Assembly (NCBI GenBank): GCA_019614645.1 | Contig: JABWDB010000001.1 | Location: 5,636,501-5,700,500, forward strand | Source: Stratiolaelaps scimitus | Lineage: Eukaryota; Arthropoda; Arachnida; Mesostigmata; Laelapidae | Direction of reading: 5' to 3' | DNA length: 64,000 nucleotides | Shown here: one piece after another, positions 1-13,184 of the stretch | Position numbering within the stretch: the stretch's first letter is position 1 | Layout: the number at the start of each line of letters is the position of its first letter | Notes under the pieces: generated by a model | What the model saw: the letters and a program-made list of their open reading frames with translations, nothing else | Told to the model about the DNA's origin: nothing | Database searches by the model: none | Made by a program: the position numbers and the translations under genes

Positions 1-470
1 AACAGCTTAAGTAACGAAACGAATCTTCCCGTATTCAGATCATCATAAAGGTATTTGAACAAGATGTTAACGTTGGGAAGCAACTTTCTATTCTACACTT
101 ACAATGGCGCAGCGCTCATTTGAGAGGGACCTCCTTGCTCTTCCCCTCAGCACCGGCGCTCTCTCCCCTTGTCGGGTCTGTCGAGTGGGACGTTAATTAG
201 TTTTAATTTCGGCGCGAAAGGGCCGCCCTCTCATTGGTCGCCCAGCCAAGGGCACCGTTTGCAGCGCCCCCGGACGGAGAACAATTAGAATTAATTATTG
301 TAAGGGAAGGATTTAGTCGCTAGCCTTTGCGAAGCACGTTACTGGCTTGGAAACCGCACAGGAACACCATGACACAACAACCCCCCACCCAGCCACGCAC
401 TCGCCGCGGAACACGACAAGTACCAGACGATGTTACACATTGTCACTTATGGTTACAACAAATATGTCTG

Positions 471-501
<31 letters not shown>

Positions 502-1380
502 TGATAAGCATGACGAAAAGAATATAGTATGGTATAACGTATGCCAAAGCCAGCTCGCGTACGTTGGTCGAAATGCGTCTGACGCATATGCGTTCTGCGC
601 TACGGTTCATATAAACTGAAAAACGAAATCCGTCCATAGTATTTGGCAAATATCAACACAATGATGAGGCATGCCCATCCTACATTGTCAACGCGATAGG
701 CAGGTGGTACTTAGCGAGCCAACGGAGAGCTAGGGGAAAGATTTTAAAATCTCAAGGTTTGTGACGCTTGGATTGTTTTTGCTGGACAGCGATTACTCAA
801 ACGGGAGATGGGGGGCGGGGGCAGATGACGGTGCTGTATATAATCTTATGCGTTGAGCGATTTTTGAGATGATCCACCCTGAACGCATTGAGTTGATGGA
901 TAAAGCAGAAATTCACTCACTTAGCGAGAACTTAATGCTGGGCCGACCTCTCTTACGAGGTGATGTCTTGTGTGGCCCAAGCAGTGGCTCATAGCAGCTC
1001 CGTCATCTGGGGATGGTTATGTTCCATCTGTTTCTGCTACCTCAGGTCTGGAACGTGATCGACCAGCATTACAAGGGATTCCAGACAACGTACAAGAGTG
1101 AGAGCTAACGAAAGTGAAGGAGGAGGCGAGAGAAAACAGGGAATTGTGTGGGATAGCCCTGCGATGGCCCGTCGTTCGCGTTAGCCTCTGGAACTTTCGT
1201 CACTCTATCGAGCACCAAAAGGAAACTGTAGAAATCGACTCTCCATCTATCGAGGCCGGCGAAAACGTAGGAGCTCCTGACATCGTAATGCCGCAGCAGC
1301 TCTTTAGCAGGAAAAAAACCATGCATGAATATAATACCTCATTGGGCCACACATTTAAAGAACTCGGGACGAACTCATAG
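1..1380. other. unique DNA, no gene recognised
   Basis: Mixed-composition unique sequence. Short open frames exist on both strands but have no recognisable domain. The only repeat of note is the TA tract listed separately. I see no promoter, RNA gene or mobile element here. Confidence 0.6.
471..495. repeat. (TA)12 microsatellite
   Basis: Uninterrupted alternating TA, 25 nt. It is one of many AT dinucleotide tracts scattered through the window and is probably length-polymorphic. Confidence 0.95.
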
Positions 1381-1431
1381 GCCGGGTCGTTCGTACTGTA
1401 ACGGCTCTTTAACAGTCCCGTTCCCCCCGGT

Positions 1432-1505
1432 CGAACGCGGTGGCCTGGTGGTGCATTCGTGTGCGCCGCGCGATCGAAGGTGAGACACGCAGGTTCGATC
1501 TTCAT
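1432..1505 (+). repeat. tRNA-like sequence, possible SINE head
   Basis: A pol III A-box-like block, TGGCCTGGTGGT (1441-1452), is followed 51 nt later by a B-box-like block, GGTTCGATC (1492-1500). Order and spacing suit a tRNA or tRNA-derived SINE head. The T stem around the B box does not pair properly (GCAGG against TTCAT) and I cannot fold a full cloverleaf, so this is not a working tRNA. It is either a decayed SINE head or a chance pair of boxes. Confidence 0.3.
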
Positions 1506-1952
1506 CGTTGCACATTTGCATTTAAGGTGTTGTCCGTCTTATGAAGCAATGCCGAAAGCAGTTCCATGGACGTTAAATGTTGGCTGTGGGTCAGCCTGGA
1601 GATTTCCTTTTTATTAGCCCTGATCCCCCGATGACACCTCTCATTTAACTCGCTAGCATATTGCCGAAGATCAAGAACTAACCGAAATATCTATCTAGTC
1701 GACGTTCGACCATAACGTGCGCTTCTGGTATGATCTAATTCGCCTCCTCCCCTGAGCTACAGTGATTGCTGTCTCGTATAAATGCAAAGCTACCGACACG
1801 CGCTCCGGACGCAAAGATCCTAGATATACTGTAATACGTATAATTATAAGTTTACGTTTAGGCAGCAAATTGATTTCTGCACCACTGCCGATGTTACGGA
1901 GAACCAGTAGATCCACTCGGACGTCATGGTCTTTCATGTACAAAAACGCGGG

Positions 1953-1990
<38 letters not shown>
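1953..1990. repeat. (ATT)n microsatellite
   Basis: About 12 perfect ATT units. They give poly-Leu in one plus frame and poly-Asn in one minus frame, which explains the apparent 114-codon open frames over this spot; those are not genes. Confidence 0.95.
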
Positions 1991-2662
1991 CTTTTATTGC
2001 CTTCGTTAGGGGTAAAATTTTGTCCGTCTGGGACCGCACCGTGACTGATACTTCAACATCTTCTCATGTCGAGTCACGGAGCAACAAACACAACCCGACT
2101 ACATAAACAACGCTGTCGAACAATTCAAAAATTGACAAACGCCCTCAAAACTCTTACGGGGACCAGGAGTGTATTTTTCTACCTTTCTGTTATGCATTCA
2201 TTAGGGGAAAGGTTATCGTGTTCTCTCGCGGAGAACCCCGCGGAGTAAAGGAGGATTTTTTACTGCAAATATTTTTCTTAGATGTTACACAGCAAGGGGC
2301 AACGCAATCCCCATTTTGGATAGACCTCGAGACCGCAGTGAAATGGGACGACCGTTGGAAGAAGGCTTGAATATTGGCGAATGCCCTCCTCAGTTATTAA
2401 TACAAGTTCACGAGATATAATTGTCGCCCAAATTAGATGAATGGTAAATAATAAAGAAACACTTGAAATAAATTATTCTAGAAATTAATTGTTCAATAGT
2501 AGTAAAAAAAATAGGAGTTTCTTTTGTCATTTCGTCGGGAAGTGTAAAATCAGGTGTCCGCCTTTCTAGACGACGATCGTATATAAGAGAGATAAACCAT
2601 GTATAAGGTACACGAACCAGAGTATATATTGCATATATCAAACTTCCTTATGGATATTCACG

Positions 2663-2665
<3 letters not shown>

Positions 2666-2696
<31 letters not shown>
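2666..2696. repeat. (AT)15 microsatellite
   Basis: Perfect alternating AT of 31 nt. It is the first of a pair, separated from the second by about 40 nt of unique AT-rich DNA. Confidence 0.95.
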
Positions 2697-2697
<1 letters not shown>

Positions 2698-2734
2698 CAG
2701 TGATCGAATGAGAACATATTTATATATGGGTCAA

Positions 2735-2737
<3 letters not shown>

Positions 2738-2765
<28 letters not shown>
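2738..2765. repeat. (TA)14 microsatellite
   Basis: Perfect alternating TA of 28 nt, partner of the tract just upstream. The pair could form cruciform or unpaired DNA. Confidence 0.95.
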
Positions 2766-5107
2766 CTCTTTATTCGGGCACTCACGACGGTTCAGGGAAT
2801 CTCACACCGCGAAAGGTTGAGTTGACTACGACGAGATGGTGATAGGAAGGGTGCAAATATGAGGGTGCACTGACCATCCTGTGATTGTAGTTGCTTGCCT
2901 CATCATCACCATCATTGCCTCTTCCCGCTCCAATTGCCAACTGAGTCTGCAATTGGAGATTCCGAACCGGGTAAGGAGACGAAGAGGAGGAAGAAGAAGA
3001 GAGCAACTAAGTCCGCGTTTGGTCCGGGTGGGGCGAGCTCCGACTCTTTCGAGGGTTCTCTGCTGGCCCTGGCCCTCAACGGCCAGAATCTGCATTGCAA
3101 ATGCCATCTAGCCCACTGCCGGTCAGCCAGCCAGCCAGCCATCCATCGGACTGACTGCTCGCTCCCTCTGGTGTCTACGTCACCAAAAGGCGTCTCTGTC
3201 TACCATAAGACATTGGAGGTTCCTTGGCATCCCCGTGCCGTTTGGCGCTACGACTTCCTGCAACAGCGGCAGTAGCAGCAGTCCTACTGATGCTGCTGTT
3301 ACTGCTGCTGCTGTGGGCTCATACGACTGGTCGGCCTAAAGCTCTGTGCTAGTGCCACCAGTTATCAAATGAAGATGACATAAAGAGCGAGTACTGGAGT
3401 TAGTTACCTGTGTCGCACGTGAGCTGAGCTGTGTCATTATGATTAGCTTGATTCTATGATATTGACATATTCATTATGGTCGCCTTTGACTTTTCTCTCT
3501 CTCTCTCAGTCGACAGATTTGTACGTGCGATGATAATTATAATTCATACTATGAGTATAGTTATTATGTAATTTACCGACAATGGCCGAACGTTGCTGGA
3601 ATACGTACCGGTCCCGAGTTCGCCTTGGGATCAAGTTAGGACAGTTGGAGAGATCGGTTTCAATCGCAAGAGATTAAGTTATATTATAGATAGATAACTA
3701 TAGCAGGTGGTGCATAGAGAGACTCTTTGTAAACGCTTAGGCAGATGCTACCGACTGTATTTACGAACTCATGGTAGAAGTGTCCAGACTTCATTCGTTC
3801 GGCCTCGCGGTGTATCCCATGAAACTGTATATGCCATGCAACTAAATCCTGTATTTTACAGATGTAATGCTGCCTAAATTGACTTTGCTTAGACGCTAGC
3901 AACCCGATAATATTAGTACAAAGTCGAATAGTTACCACCCATCCGATCACCGATGCATTAATAATCATATAAGTAATAATATTTATTCGTTTCGAAGTAT
4001 TCGCCATTTCATAGTAGAGTCAGAGTATAACTGCTACCTTGAACCACGCTAATCTAACTACAAGCTAAGGCATTTTTGTTCGATTACAAACCAACATCTA
4101 TCCTTACACGGTCTATCGAATCTAAGCGGACCTGACCGGAAATGACCGAGGCTGGAATAGCTTATAGTAAAACCTTTCGTCTATTAAGCAATGGTCTCCT
4201 TATAATCCTAATGGGACGATTGTAATCTAGCCAGCTATCGTGAATGCTCGCATTTGCGATAACGTCTTACGACACGAAATGCCATAATGACATATTTAAG
4301 CATTGACAATCGACGTCCTGGCGTCAGGCGCGTTGCGGCTTTCTCCTTGGACAGGAGTCATAGCCGTTATGATTAAGGCCGTCGCATTGCGTGTTATGTG
4401 TCAGTGTGCCATAAATTAATCAGGGCAGTTCGAGGAACTGCATGGTTATTAAGACTGTGTCGACGATTATTATTACGGGAGATTAGAGGCAGGTCAAACG
4501 TGTGACATTCTGTCAGGTGCTGAGGAAATAATACAATGGTCCCGCAATGATTCGTTAGTGAACGCGTAAACCTAAATACGAAGGCAGCTCTTGGTGTGTC
4601 GCTGTGGAATATGATCTCTACTTGCTGGCCACCGCAAGATGGGCGTCAAAGTTACCAATAGTGGAGTGACTCGGCCAGCATCGTTTATCTCCCTTCCAGA
4701 GCATTTGATATGCTCAGCTACGATTGCGTGATGCCGCCGGCGGCCGCCCGACCGGCCGGCCGGCGTACTTCTGCGATTCACGATTTCGTGTCCCGGCTGT
4801 CCACAGCAGCAGCAGCAGCGCAGCAGAAGCAGCCGTCAACTGCAGCGCAAAATACGACCGCTGCCACCACCACCACCACCTTCGTTGCTATTAACCGACC
4901 CCAATAGAGGGGCGCGGGTGCGGGATACGAGGGGCACCACTTCTTCAGCAGCAGCAGTGAAAGTCGACGCTGAGGTGGAAGCAAAACAACGAGGACGAGA
5001 AGAGTTAGTCTCGCTCTCAACGAACGACGACGTGTCTAACTTCCGTCCTCATTCCTCTCCGTTTCTCCACCTAACGCTCTCTTCTCTTCTTCAAGCGGCC
5101 TTCACTG

Positions 5108-5142
5108 ACTCTCTCTCTCTCTCTCTCTCTCGCTCGCTCGCT
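5108..5142. repeat. (CT)n(CGCT)n tract
   Basis: A run of CT dinucleotides passes directly into CGCT tetranucleotides, a compound microsatellite inside the GC-rich block. Confidence 0.9.
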
Positions 5143-5728
5143 ATCCGTTTCTCTTCATTGCAATCTCTCGTTCTCGCTCGCCGCCGTGCTTATGCTCTGT
5201 AGCGTCGCTGCTGTAGCCGTACTGGTAGTCGATCGAAGGCGAGTGAGAGGACTCAAGCTGATGATGCAAAGATGTTCGAAGAGTGGTTGATGGTGCTGCC
5301 GACGTCAGCACGGCCACAACGACAACCAAGCAAGCAATCAACGAACGAACGCAAGCAAGCAGTGCAGCAGCAACAGCTCCGATCCCGGTTCCCTTCTTAG
5401 CATCCTCTTCCTCATCGTCTTCGTACTCTCTCTCTCCTTCGCTGTGTTTCTCACTTTCTCTCGGAGTCCCGTCGTATTTTGGCTCTCAGCGCCTTCCTCT
5501 ACAAGCGACTCTACAAGATTTTGCTCGCATTGAGAGACAGGGGGAAATGCCGAGACGGAGACAGGACCCGGCCGAAGCATCTTCTCCTGAGCAGCTCCGC
5601 TCTTTCCCTCCTCCTCCTCCTATGCTCTTGTTCCGCTGACAGTCGTCGACGACGACGACAACGACGATGACAACCATGAGCTCGAATGGGACTGAGAAGG
5701 GCGTCTCTGGGGGCGTCGGGAGGGCGTC

Positions 5729-5741
5729 GGGGGGGGGGGGG
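5729..5741. repeat. poly-G run (13)
   Basis: Thirteen consecutive G residues after several GGG tracts. The cluster can form a G-quadruplex on this strand and is prone to sequencing-length error. Confidence 0.95.
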
Positions 5742-5968
5742 ACGAACACAGCGAGAGTTTTCGAGTCGACACAGTGAGAATAGAAAGCAAAAGAGTTCGA
5801 GTCGACTTCGACCGACTTTCGGCTTCGGAGACACTGACTGCTTCTCCCGCTGTCGTCGTCGTCGTCGCCACCGCCACCGCCACCACCACGGCCGAAATAG
5901 GATGGGGCCAAACGGGGACAATGCCGCCTCGCCGGGAGTCAGAAGTCGAGGGTGCGGTGCGGGAGTTT

Positions 5969-5992
5969 GGGGGGGGGGGGGTGGGAGGGGGG
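5969..5992 (+). repeat. poly-G run with G-quadruplex motif
   Basis: G13, then T, GGG, A and GGGGGG. Four or more G tracts with one-base loops meet the usual G-quadruplex pattern. It lies about 230 bp from the preceding poly-G run. Confidence 0.85.
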
Positions 5993-6479
5993 AAGGAGGA
6001 GGCAACGGCGGCCAACGAGACGCAAACAATTTAAATTCGGTCGAAGACTGTTGCCGCCTTCATCCGCCAACAGTCATCGCGCTTTTCGTCGTCTTCGCCT
6101 CTTCTGCTGCTGCTTCTGCTTCGTTCTCCCTCTCGTCGTCGTCGCCGTTGTCATCTTTTCCATGGACTCATCGTCGACGTCCTCCTGTACTCTCATTGTG
6201 GCTGCCGTTGTACTGAGCGTCTTTTTTTCCCTCATCTCCTCATTTTGAGCCCTGTTGTTCGTTGAGAGCGGCGGGCGAGGGGATGCAGAGGGGCTGACGG
6301 TGGGCGGTTTCAGGGTCCCGCAATCGTCGGGGCAGTTGGACGGACTCACGCTGCTTCACCGCTGAGTGTCGCTGACGGCTCCTTCTCTCCTGATGATTTC
6401 TCGTGGACGATGCAAGATTTAATCGCATTGTTCGGACGAGCTCGCGCACTGCCTAGGAGAGAATCGAGAGTGGAACCTG

Positions 6480-7660
6480 TGCCCCGTTTCGTCAAGATGC
6501 GAAAATAGTCACTGTCATGGCTGCGTCAAGTAAATGCGGCAAGATGATGTACGCCGCAGGTTTCGTGAGGATTCGGAGGGTGCGGCCAAAATGGCCGGTT
6601 TTAGAAAGCATCGGGACAATTAACGGCTTACCCTCATTAATAGGAGTCAAAGAAAAACCAAACCTCCAAGTCTAATAACTTTTTATTAAAGCGGTTAAAG
6701 GTAAATCCTGCATGGACACCAGGCCTCACACTAACGTATTTGGATGGTAGTGTCGGACTCTTACTGACTAAAGCCAGAACCGATTTTGACTTTTTGAGCC
6801 ACTGATCGGGACTGTCAAAGTATTACTTCAGTCAGTGCCTTGCAGGGACCGGCAGGTGATTCCAACCATGTCCTATCCCTCAGTTCCTCCTCTGAGGCAA
6901 TATTAATCAACAATATACTTAACTTTTCCAAATATGGTAGCTAGTTCCCTAGATGGTTACGTTGATGAAAAGAGGCAACATGTCGACCCCATAAAGAACA
7001 TCTTGTTGATTAAATCTCTTCAGATACTGCGTACAGCTAGAAAATAGTTGGTCAAAAGTCAGAGGATATGGGATTGTCGAAAATACTTCTTAATATACAT
7101 AGGCGCCTTTTAGACCATTGGGATAATCAGCCTAAACGATGTGACGTCAAAGCCTCACCAATATTTATTCATAAGCAAAACCAGAGTTTAAATGGCATAA
7201 ATGATTACTGCACAAGCAATAATACTGAATGCTCTCGATAATATTTCATCTTCAACGATACGGGGGAAAACTGACTCGAGGTCTATACATAACTGTTGAC
7301 TATCAATCCAAAGTTATTAACAAGATAAATTAAACCCACTATCTGAGAAATAACGACGTCAGACAGCGAACGCACCGGTGAAGCGCGAACTCCCGCGTCA
7401 AGCTATGTGCCAAGAGTGTCAATGTATTGTTGTTGGTCACCTTTTTGCTTATATTTTTATTCTGATCGCACTGCACTGATAATAATAATAATTATCATCA
7501 TCATCATTCGCACATCATAACAAAAATAATCATAAAAAAAAGTAAAGAACATTTCTAATACCACCGTGAGCGATTTCGCCCAGGTTAAATAGGGTTTAAA
7601 AACGTTTGTCCCAAGGTACTAGTCATTTCACCTTCGTTGTCTCCGTATTGCAAACACATG
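6480..7660. other. unique AT-leaning DNA, no gene recognised
   Basis: Almost free of long open frames and microsatellites, apart from an (AAT)/(CAT) patch near 7480-7507. No domain, RNA gene or repeat family was recognised. Confidence 0.6.
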
Positions 7661-7797
7661 TAAACGATCGCCCGCCCGCCCCCCGCCCCCCCCAAAGCTC
7701 GATCGGTGTTCAGTGAATGATGTCCTCGATTCGTGAAAGCGCTGCTGCTTTTGCCGCACGGGTACAAAGCAATCGTGTGTAGTCGGTTATGATCAGG

Positions 7798-7822
7798 AGG
7801 AAAGCCTCTACGAGGCTTTCCT
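7798..7822. repeat. 11-bp inverted repeat
   Basis: AGGAAAGCCTC (7798-7808) and its exact reverse complement (7812-7822) are separated by 3 nt, giving a short stable hairpin. Nothing nearby suggests a gene end, so a terminator role is not claimed. Confidence 0.85.
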
Positions 7823-7974
7823 GCTTGCGCGAGGATCGGATGTTCCGAGTAGGTTTTCACTAAAGAGTTAGTTTCAATCTCGGCATTAAACGATAAAGAC
7901 ACAATTTCTCGTGAAGACTTAAACTAATCTCGGATGTCCATGAGGGTGTGGCCATAAGGACTGGGCTGAGAGAA

Positions 7975-9130
7975 TCAGGAAAGGGGAGATAGGGTAGGAA
8001 CGGCCAGGGGGGGCTGGGCGGCCAGGGGGGTCTGGGGGCACCGGGGGAAAAATGTTAATGGAAATTTCTGCGAAAAAGTCGGCTCGGCCCGTGCTCGCTC
8101 GAGCCGGTTTGGCTGCTTGCCCATGTGCCCGGGGGGCCGTGGCGGTCGTCCGCCAGCCTTAGGGCGCAACTGAGCGGGCGACCAGCCCCTGCTGCATCGA
8201 GCGGTGCAGCAGACGAGAGAGGAGAGAAAATCCCGGTCTGTGTGAGGCCGATCGGCCGCCGTGGAAGGCTTTGCGATAAAAATTAAAAGAAATATTGAAG
8301 TGCATATTAAACGAATTATCGACTGCTCTTGAAAGAAGCCGCGGCGGCGGCGGTGCCGACGACAGCGGCAGCAGCAGCGGCAGCGGACCCTAAAGGAGCG
8401 CAGACTATGAGCGGTGCTGCTGCTGCTAGTCAGAGACAGCAATAGCAGCCGCAGCGGCTGCCGTCTCGGCTGCTCGGCCCGCTGTCAGTGTCGCCACCGC
8501 GGCCGCTACTTGTGCACCGGCCAGTAATCCTCCCCCCGCTGACTCGCCTGGTCGTGCGCTTGGTGAGCGTCGTCTGTGAGCGTATGTATGCGAATCTGAG
8601 CGTGTTTAAGCGCGACGACTACGACGACGACGACGACGATCGTCTTCTTTTTCTCGTTCTTCATAATAAATCTCGACGGGTAAGCTCATTGTCAAACAGA
8701 ACGTCGAGCGGTTGTCGATGGTTGCTTCTGCCACTCGAATAGCGCTACTTCAGTCGGCCATCGCCCACCGAGGGACGATGAGGCTGACTGTAGCGGCACC
8801 AGAGACGGAGCAGCTAGGTCTGCAGGTCTCTGCTTTCTCGGCCGGCGCCGCCGCCGCCGCGACCAGCTTGAGCTGCTGCAAAACGAGTCGCTGGCTGCCG
8901 CTCTGAAGTCCAGTGCCGCTCTGAAGCCAACGGCGGCGGCGGCGGCGGCCACCCGCGACAGCCAGACCAACCAGGACAGCAGCCCGTGGTACAGTGACTC
9001 GAGCGGTTCGTTTTACACGTCCTCCGTTCTCTTTACGTTCTGTTGCCATCCGCCCGGCTTCTCATTTCTCACCGCGTCGTCATCGTCGATGTCGGGGACC
9101 AGCAGCAGCAGCAGATGAGCAAGAGACGAG
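7975..9130. other. GC/CpG-rich domain with GGC/CAG triplets
   Basis: Imperfect GGC, GCC, CAG and GAC triplets dominate. A minus-strand frame (8442-7975) contains a hydrophobic stretch ending in PSTAA that resembles a secretion signal. It has no ATG start, and its flanks are repeat-derived Arg/Cys and Pro/Gly runs, so I do not call it a gene. Confidence 0.65.
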
Positions 9131-12110
9131 GTGTGAACCAAACCGTTTACGCACACATATCACAATAATAGATTTAAATATATTTTTTCCTTCACTCATA
9201 CCCGTACACCGCTTGTGTGTTTATGAGTGGAGGACACGAGGCGGGCTAGCTGGCTACCTGACGACGCTGCCTAAACAACCCCCGCTAAGATTGAGGATGA
9301 AGTGACGACAAGCTGAACTAGACGAGGATACGTACTAAGAGCATAAGTGCGCGAGTCGCTGAGCTGCGACTTCAGTCGGAGGACGGCGTAGGAAGGCGAC
9401 GAAACGAGATCGAGCCGCGAGTGAGGACGGCCGACGCACGCCGCGGATCAAAAACGGTGAAGAAGGTAAACGCTTAGAGACAATCGACAATCGGGAAGGA
9501 GATTGGCAGGGGACGAGTCCACGGGAGGGATACCTCGAACACCTCAAGGTCCACACCTGAAGCCGGGAGAAGTGTAGAGGCCGACAATGATTCTGAGTGG
9601 ATCAGATCGGATGAGAGGAGGCTGAGAATGGATATAAATGAATCAATGGATGATGGCTTGGCCTGTCACCCCTTCGAGCTAGAATAGAAGCTAAAGATGT
9701 GAAGTAGTCGAAGCAGTAGTAGCAGCAGTAGTCGTCGTCGTATCTAAATGAAAAATTAAACAAACCCCTTTTCGGTACCGGGCCTACTGACGCTGCCACC
9801 TGGTAGAATAGCGGGTGAGAGCTTGGCCCACAATGAGTAAGTGCTTGGCAGTGTTAAGCAAGCTAACACACCACACACACACACACCGACCACCCCACAG
9901 GCAAAGCGAGACATATACACACGCACGCATGCCGATGGATAATATACGCACACGAAGTCGCGCGTTGTCGCTCAGGTGATGATGGTGGTGCTGGTGGTCG
10001 AGTGAGTTGGTTCTCTCTCTCGCTCTCTCTCTCTGTCTGTCTCCAACTTCCTCATCTGTTCTATTTCATTGTCTATAGGGTTCTTCGCCATCTTGATCTC
10101 TCTCTCTCTCCCTCTCTCGCTTTGCGTTTGCTAAGCCATCTCTATCGTTCCTCGTTGTCTTCTGGGGACAAGCTGACAACGACGACGATGACAACGACAA
10201 CTTTGCCTTTATTTCAACTGTCCCCTTCTGCTGGTGTTCGTGATGATGGAGTTAATGAACCCCATGAGTTGAGTTAAGTCCACTAGATTCATCAATGGCC
10301 GGACTACGACGACGATGAGACAACGACAAATCACGCTGCCCCCACCGCCTCTGGGTTACTTCTGCTGCTGCTGCTGAACGGATTGAATTCGAGAGGCTGA
10401 GACCTCGTTCTCAGTCGGCCAGCAAGTTGTCGGCCAGTTCAGAGCGTTCTTGCCACACAGCCCGAAGGGAAACGACAGCCACTAAGAGACAATGAAAGAG
10501 GAATGGATGATGGTGCCGCCACTCCAGCTCGATACCCAGCATAGATGAGTACCATTGCCAGGTGGCATTGCTACTCATCCTTCGAATGGTCCTTCCGCCA
10601 GTTCCCGCTCCCCCATACAAATCGAGATCATCAACCGACTCAATTGAGATTGTGTGTATTCGCTGTCGGCGTCGTTGTCGTTAGGTTCGTTTGGCCTTTT
10701 TTTTTTTATTAATATCATCATTATCATCATTTGGCCTTAGTCGATTGGGAGTTGGGCACCGTCGCGATGGGCCAGTCATTGAGCAGTCACCATTTAGACA
10801 GGAGAAGTCAGGGAGGTCGGGGGGGGCGGTGCCGGCCGAAGGGGTCTTTGACGGGAAGACGAACTGGCTCGGAACAGGGCCAGCCACTGGGGGGGCTGGC
10901 CACCTCCACAGCTTCTGCCGCAACCCGCGTGGCGCGGACTAGCGCAAGTTCGGCGGTGCTCGCTGACGACTCAAAGCGACTCGAGATGAAGGAGGAGAAA
11001 GCCAAATTTTTGCTGATGACAACTTAATGGTCGCTGTCGTGTCGCACTAAGCACAAATGACTTAATGATTTCTGAAGGCCTTTTTCTTTCACAGCAGCAC
11101 CAGTAGCGATTGCGTTCAGGCTCGGAGGCCGGCGGACAGGACAGACAGCTAGGCCCACCAGGTCCACAGGCATGAACGTTCTCATATACTCACCGATTCT
11201 CAGTGGTGCCGACACTACGTGTATGCAAAGTAGACTGAAAGAGCAGAGAGTGAGTGAGTACACCTCACTCATCGCTTGCCAGTTATTATACTTACCCTTT
11301 CGGCGCGCTGTTCGCTGATTGTTCTCCTTACACGTACGAACTATTGGGAATATTGAGGGGGCCGTATGAAGTGCAGATAGCTGTATCGAAGTGTTGAGAG
11401 AGAGAGAGAGATATGAATGATGCCGAGCAATCATTCCGTGGCTGAACTATCAGGCGTGAACTATCGTATACTAATAAAATAACAAGACAACTCACTTTAA
11501 CATCGTACTCAAGAGACAAAACTCGGACAAATCGAAGTAGCCTTTGTCCGTCATCGTCAAGCAAGCATCGTGCACCTGCACCAATAGCATGTTGACGTAA
11601 ATCAGTCCATTGCTGAAGCTCATATCACATCGCGTTGACCCGAACACACAAACACACAGACGGCAAGACACATAGACATGCCTTCTGAGCCATCTGGGGA
11701 TGGGAAGAGGGTACGCGGGTTTGTGGGGCCCTTGTGAGTCCCACACAGTTGTGTTGGTATGGACCGACCAACACGTATGTGTATCATGCATTTCCGTAAT
11801 CGCCCCGCCCCCTTCAAAAAAGGCACATATCCATGCCAATAGATGGACATAGCTAGACATCCAGATGCATGTATTATATAATATTCGTTTATTGTTCGGC
11901 GTAATCACAATCATCCCTGACCAGACCTATCTATTCTTAATGAATCTCCACTGTCACAATATGCTGCTGAATGAGCTCTGCTGTATATACCTTTATTATG
12001 CATTTATGGCTGGCTGGCTGTGCCTGTGTCTATCTGTGTGTGCTTCTAGTGTGAATTTTTCTGTGCCGGTGTGATTACGTTCTTGTCGGTCCGTTCGTGC
12101 TGCTTTGGAC
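9130..12110. other. mixed unique DNA with CT/CA tracts, no gene recognised
   Basis: Unique sequence with modest CT tracts (10014-10045 and 10098-10120), a CA tract near 9870-9886, a run of T at about 10698-10709 and a GA tract at 11396-11410. Open frames are short and unremarkable. No domain is recognised. Confidence 0.55.
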
Positions 12111-13153
12111 CGTTAGAACGAGCAGCTGGTGTCGTCGTCGTCGTTGTTGTCGTCGTCGTCATCGTCACCTCCGGAGGAACGGCAGGACAGGACGAGGATG
12201 TCCTATAGCTGCTGCGTTCTCTCCTTCGCTCTAAATGGGCCGCGTCTCATGGCGACTCGACGCAACGCGGCGTTTGGCCTTCCCACCGTTTCTGCCTTCC
12301 CGTCATCTACTTCACTACCACTGCTGCTGCTGCTATGACTACCTCGCGTCTCATAGAATATATATGACGCGCGCCGTATGTACACAAAAGCTGCTTGGCG
12401 GGGCTCGCCCGTCCGCTCAACCGCCTGCTCCGCTGCTGTTCAAGCTCGCAGCGCAGTCCGCTGAAGAAGAAGAAGATGATGATGATGATGCCGACGACGA
12501 CGACAGTGAGGAGGAGGATGGCCGCCGGCGCTGCTGCCCTAGGATCGTTGGCATGGCTAGGACCTGGCTCGAGAAGAGGCGCGCAGGGGGGGCGGGGGGC
12601 TCTTTTCTCACTATTTTTAAGTAAATAGTTATCACACTTAAAGTACCCTTAAGGTATCCGTTTTAAGGCTGGTCTTTCGTCCATCGCCGTGCGGGGCACA
12701 AACATGGCAGACAGGTTTAGAGACGAGACCATCCAAGGCTAAGATGTCAGAACAGGCAGCAATAGCAGGAGCAGTGAGGAGCCGGTCGGAGCAGCAGCTG
12801 ATGGCCAGCGGCCACGGGTTGTGATGAGAACGTCAAAGACGAGGAGGACGGCGGCGGCGGCAGCAGCAGTTAGCCGAGCCCGTCATCATAGTGGATGATG
12901 GGGGCGCGTGAAGCAGCGAAACGCGAAGGGAAGCGATGAGCTGCTGGTGACGCTGGCTTCACGCAGCAGCAGCAGCATCGGCGGCAGCAGCAGGACTAAC
13001 GACATCGTTCGGAAGAAAATCTCCACTCTCGGCCCGGTGGTCCCCCTCCCGTGCTCCCAGCACTGATCATCTGTAGTGGCCTCAGAACATCAGCAGGAGT
13101 GGAGCGGACCTGACCTGACTGTTTGTTCGGTCGTTCGTTGTATCCACTGCTAG

Positions 13154-13184
13154 CACCACCACCACCACCACCACCATCACCACT
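13154..13184. repeat. (ACC)n microsatellite
   Basis: A nearly perfect ACC array with one CAT interruption. It encodes Gly or His/Pro runs depending on frame. Confidence 0.9.

Larger units (their letters stand above)
2020..4690. other. unique DNA with two AT tracts, no gene recognised
   Basis: Mostly unique sequence. Two AT tracts lie at 2666-2696 and 2738-2765. Tetranucleotide (CAGC)n-like DNA occurs near 3125-3143, and a short CT tract near 3500. Overlapping frames on both strands at 2.8-3.3 kb are mutual shadows with no domain. Nothing else is recognisable. Confidence 0.55.
4690..6480. other. GC/CpG-rich triplet-repeat domain
   Basis: Dense imperfect CAG, CCA, GTC, CGA and GCC triplets, CT tracts and two poly-G runs keep several frames open on both strands at once. 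The apparent Ser-, Arg-, Pro- and Val-rich proteins here are repeat translations. CpG is plentiful. A promoter or 5' untranslated exon of an unseen gene is possible, but no TATA box or start codon in good context stands out. Confidence 0.7.

Noticed and set aside
271..292. Eleven-base match to the miR-184 core (GGACGGAGAAC)
   Set aside because: The rest of the mature sequence does not match, and the flanks do not fold into an obvious precursor hairpin.
1695..2106. Poly-Asn and poly-Leu frames of 114 codons on opposite strands
   Set aside because: Both exist because the ATT array lacks stops in those frames.
7975..8442. Minus-strand frame with a hydrophobic leader-like segment
   Set aside because: There is no ATG start, and the flanks are Arg/Cys and Pro/Gly translations of GC-rich repeats.
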